Source of the DNA: Nitrospinaceae bacterium UBA3496 | Lineage (GTDB): Bacteria > UBA8248 | Assembly (NCBI GenBank): GCA_002377645.1 | Contig: DFQF01000006.1 | Coordinates: 3,529 to 19,055 of the forward strand | Direction: 5' to 3' | DNA length: 15,527 nt | Shown here: piece by piece, positions 14,297-15,527 of the stretch | Position numbering within the stretch: position 1 is the stretch's first letter | Layout of the letters: each line of letters begins with the position of its first letter | Notes under the pieces: model-generated | What the model was told of the DNA's origin: nothing | The model's database searches: none | Seen by the model: only the letters and a program-made list of their open reading frames with translations | Position numbers and translations under genes: made by a program

Positions 14297-15527
14297 ATGG
14301 TAAATGCTGTTTTTTATGGAGCAACAGTTTTAATATCAACCTTATTGTTCGAATCGAATGTTTTTGCGGCGGACAAACTAGATTCAGGAGATACCGCCTG
14401 GATTCTAACTTCTACTTGCCTAGTATTATTTATGACCATCCCTGGATTAGCATTGTTTTACGGCGGATTGGTTCGTTCAAAAAACATTTTATCCGTACTT
14501 ATGCAGTGCTTTGCAATTGCATGTCTAGTAACTGTTCTTTGGATAATCTATGGTTACAGCCTTGCGTTTTCAGGAGGTGGCAACTTTGTAGGGAATCTTG
14601 ACAAAGCATTCTTATCAGGAGTCACAAGAGATTCATTAAATGGAACATTACCTGAAACCGTTTTTGTTATGTTCCAGTTAACCTTTGCTATTATTACACC
14701 GGCTCTTATAGTGGGTGCGTTTGCAGAAAGAATGAAATTTTCTGCAATGCTCCTCTTCAGTGCACTTTGGTTTACAATTGTATATGCTCCTGTCTGTCAT
14801 TGGGTATGGAATGAAAATGGATGGCTCTTCAAAATGGGAGCTTTAGATTTTGCTGGTGGAACTGTAGTCCATATCAACTCAGGGATAAGTGCACTTGTCG
14901 CTGCACTTATTATAGGGAAACGCAGAGGATTTCCAGAACAACCAATGACACCTCATAACCTTACTATGACCGTAACAGGTGCTTCTATGCTATGGGTAGG
15001 TTGGTTTGGATTTAACGCGGGTAGCGCAGTTTCAGCTGGAACAGATGCTGGAATGGCAATGCTGGTCACACATATTTCCGCTGCTGCTGCCGCTTTGGCT
15101 TGGATGACTTGTGAATGGATGAAATACGGGAAAGCAAGTGTCCTTGGAATTGTAACTGGTGCAGTTGCTGGCCTTGTATGTATCACCCCTGCTTCAGGTT
15201 CTGTGGGTCCAATGGGTGGATTGGCACTTGGTATTGCCGCTGGATTTCTCTGCTATTATGCAACCCACATTATGAAAGAGGTTTTAAAAATAGATGATTC
15301 TTTAGATGTCTTCACTGTACACGGAGTGGGTGGAATAGTAGGTGCGCTTTTGACTGGTGTTTTTGTTGCTTCAAATTTAGGTGGAGCTGGCTTAGGGAAA
15401 GATGTAACAATGGGCGGACAACTTTATATTCAATTCATAAGTGTTGTTGCAACTTTAATTTACGCCGGGGTTCTTTCATTCATCATACTAAAAGTAGTGG
15501 ACGGTATTTGTGGACTCAGAGTTTCTG
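14297..15527 (+). CDS. amt: Ammonium transporter (Amt/AmtB family), 3' end outside the window
   Basis: This inner-membrane ammonium channel has 410 residues visible before the window ends. It begins with a likely signal peptide, with cleavage near Ala24 (SNVFA-AD), as in proteobacterial AmtB. Conserved sites match E. coli AmtB with a constant offset of 24: Asp184 (LDFAGG; Asp160 there), His192 (VVHINSG; His168) and His342 (VHGVGG; His318), the pore histidine pair. AFAERMKF (141-148) and GWFGFNAGS (235-243) are also intact. The channel core is nearly complete; the missing part would be the last helix and cytoplasmic tail. The start has an excellent AAGGAGG 8 nt upstream. A glnK/PII gene often neighbours amt, and could lie just beyond the window. 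The 220-nt gap before it suggests its own promoter. Confidence 0.95.
   Translation, partial: MVNAVFYGATVLISTLLFESNVFAADKLDSGDTAWILTSTCLVLFMTIPGLALFYGGLVRSKNILSVLMQCFAIACLVTVLWIIYGYSLAFSGGGNFVGNLDKAFLSGVTRDSLNGTLPETVFVMFQLTFAIITPALIVGAFAERMKFSAMLLFSALWFTIVYAPVCHWVWNENGWLFKMGALDFAGGTVVHINSGISALVAALIIGKRRGFPEQPMTPHNLTMTVTGASMLWVGWFGFNAGSAVSAGTDAGMAMLVTHISAAAAALAWMTCEWMKYGKASVLGIVTGAVAGLVCITPASGSVGPMGGLALGIAAGFLCYYATHIMKEVLKIDDSLDVFTVHGVGGIVGALLTGVFVASNLGGAGLGKDVTMGGQLYIQFISVVATLIYAGVLSFIILKVVDGICGLRVS

Noticed and set aside
14052..14339. Minus-strand open frame of 95 codons over the cyclase end and amt leader
   Set aside because: It overlaps two well-supported plus-strand genes, has no recognisable motif and reads through AT-rich intergenic DNA.
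1..15527. CRISPR array, insertion sequence, tRNA or rRNA gene
   Set aside because: No regularly spaced repeats, transposase motifs, terminal repeats or recognisable RNA gene sequence was seen in any gap.

Overview
The window is AT-rich DNA with densely packed genes, mostly short gaps and Shine-Dalgarno-like sites (GGAGG, AGGAG, GAGAGG), so it is bacterial. The ammonium transporter at the right end appears to have a cleavable signal peptide, as in proteobacterial AmtB. A CdaA-type c-di-AMP synthase is also present. This suggests an uncultivated Gram-negative bacterium, perhaps of a deltaproteobacterial, SAR324 or Nitrospinota-like marine lineage. The lineage is inference only; no rRNA or tRNA gene is visible.

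Layout. (1) 143-1801, plus strand: a secreted alpha/beta-hydrolase and a PPOX-type split-barrel flavoprotein. (2) 1804-3854, minus strand: a zinc-dependent medium-chain dehydrogenase followed by a CitE-like CoA-ester lyase, converging on the PPOX gene with 2 nt between stop codons. (3) 3986-6070, plus strand: shikimate dehydrogenase (aroE, TTG start) and a CaiB/BaiF class III CoA-transferase, divergent from the dehydrogenase. (4) 6154-12846, plus strand: a complete coenzyme F420 biosynthesis cluster in the order cofG, cofH, FrhB-like iron-sulfur flavoprotein, FbiB-C-like nitroreductase, cofD, cofC, cofE. Gaps inside it are -4 to 36 nt, consistent with one operon. (5) 12877-14076: a membrane diadenylate cyclase fused to a YbbR domain, 30 nt after cofE. 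(6) 14297 to the end: an ammonium transporter cut by the window edge. The longest gene-free stretch is 14077-14296 (220 nt).

How the genes work together. CofG and CofH make the deazaflavin Fo from tyrosine and a riboflavin precursor. CofC activates a three-carbon acid with GTP, CofD joins it to Fo, and CofE adds glutamates. The stand-alone nitroreductase resembles the C-terminal half of actinobacterial FbiB, which reduces dehydro-F420. Its presence points to the phosphoenolpyruvate/dehydro-F420 route. The FrhB-like protein is a candidate F420H2 oxidoreductase linking the cofactor to an iron-sulfur electron chain.

Most notable points: cofG apparently starts at a rare CTG codon, and a TTG start further in would remove its radical-SAM cluster; FbiB is split into two separate genes; the FrhB-like protein has a proline-rich tail; and the c-di-AMP cyclase is fused to a regulator-like YbbR domain normally encoded separately.
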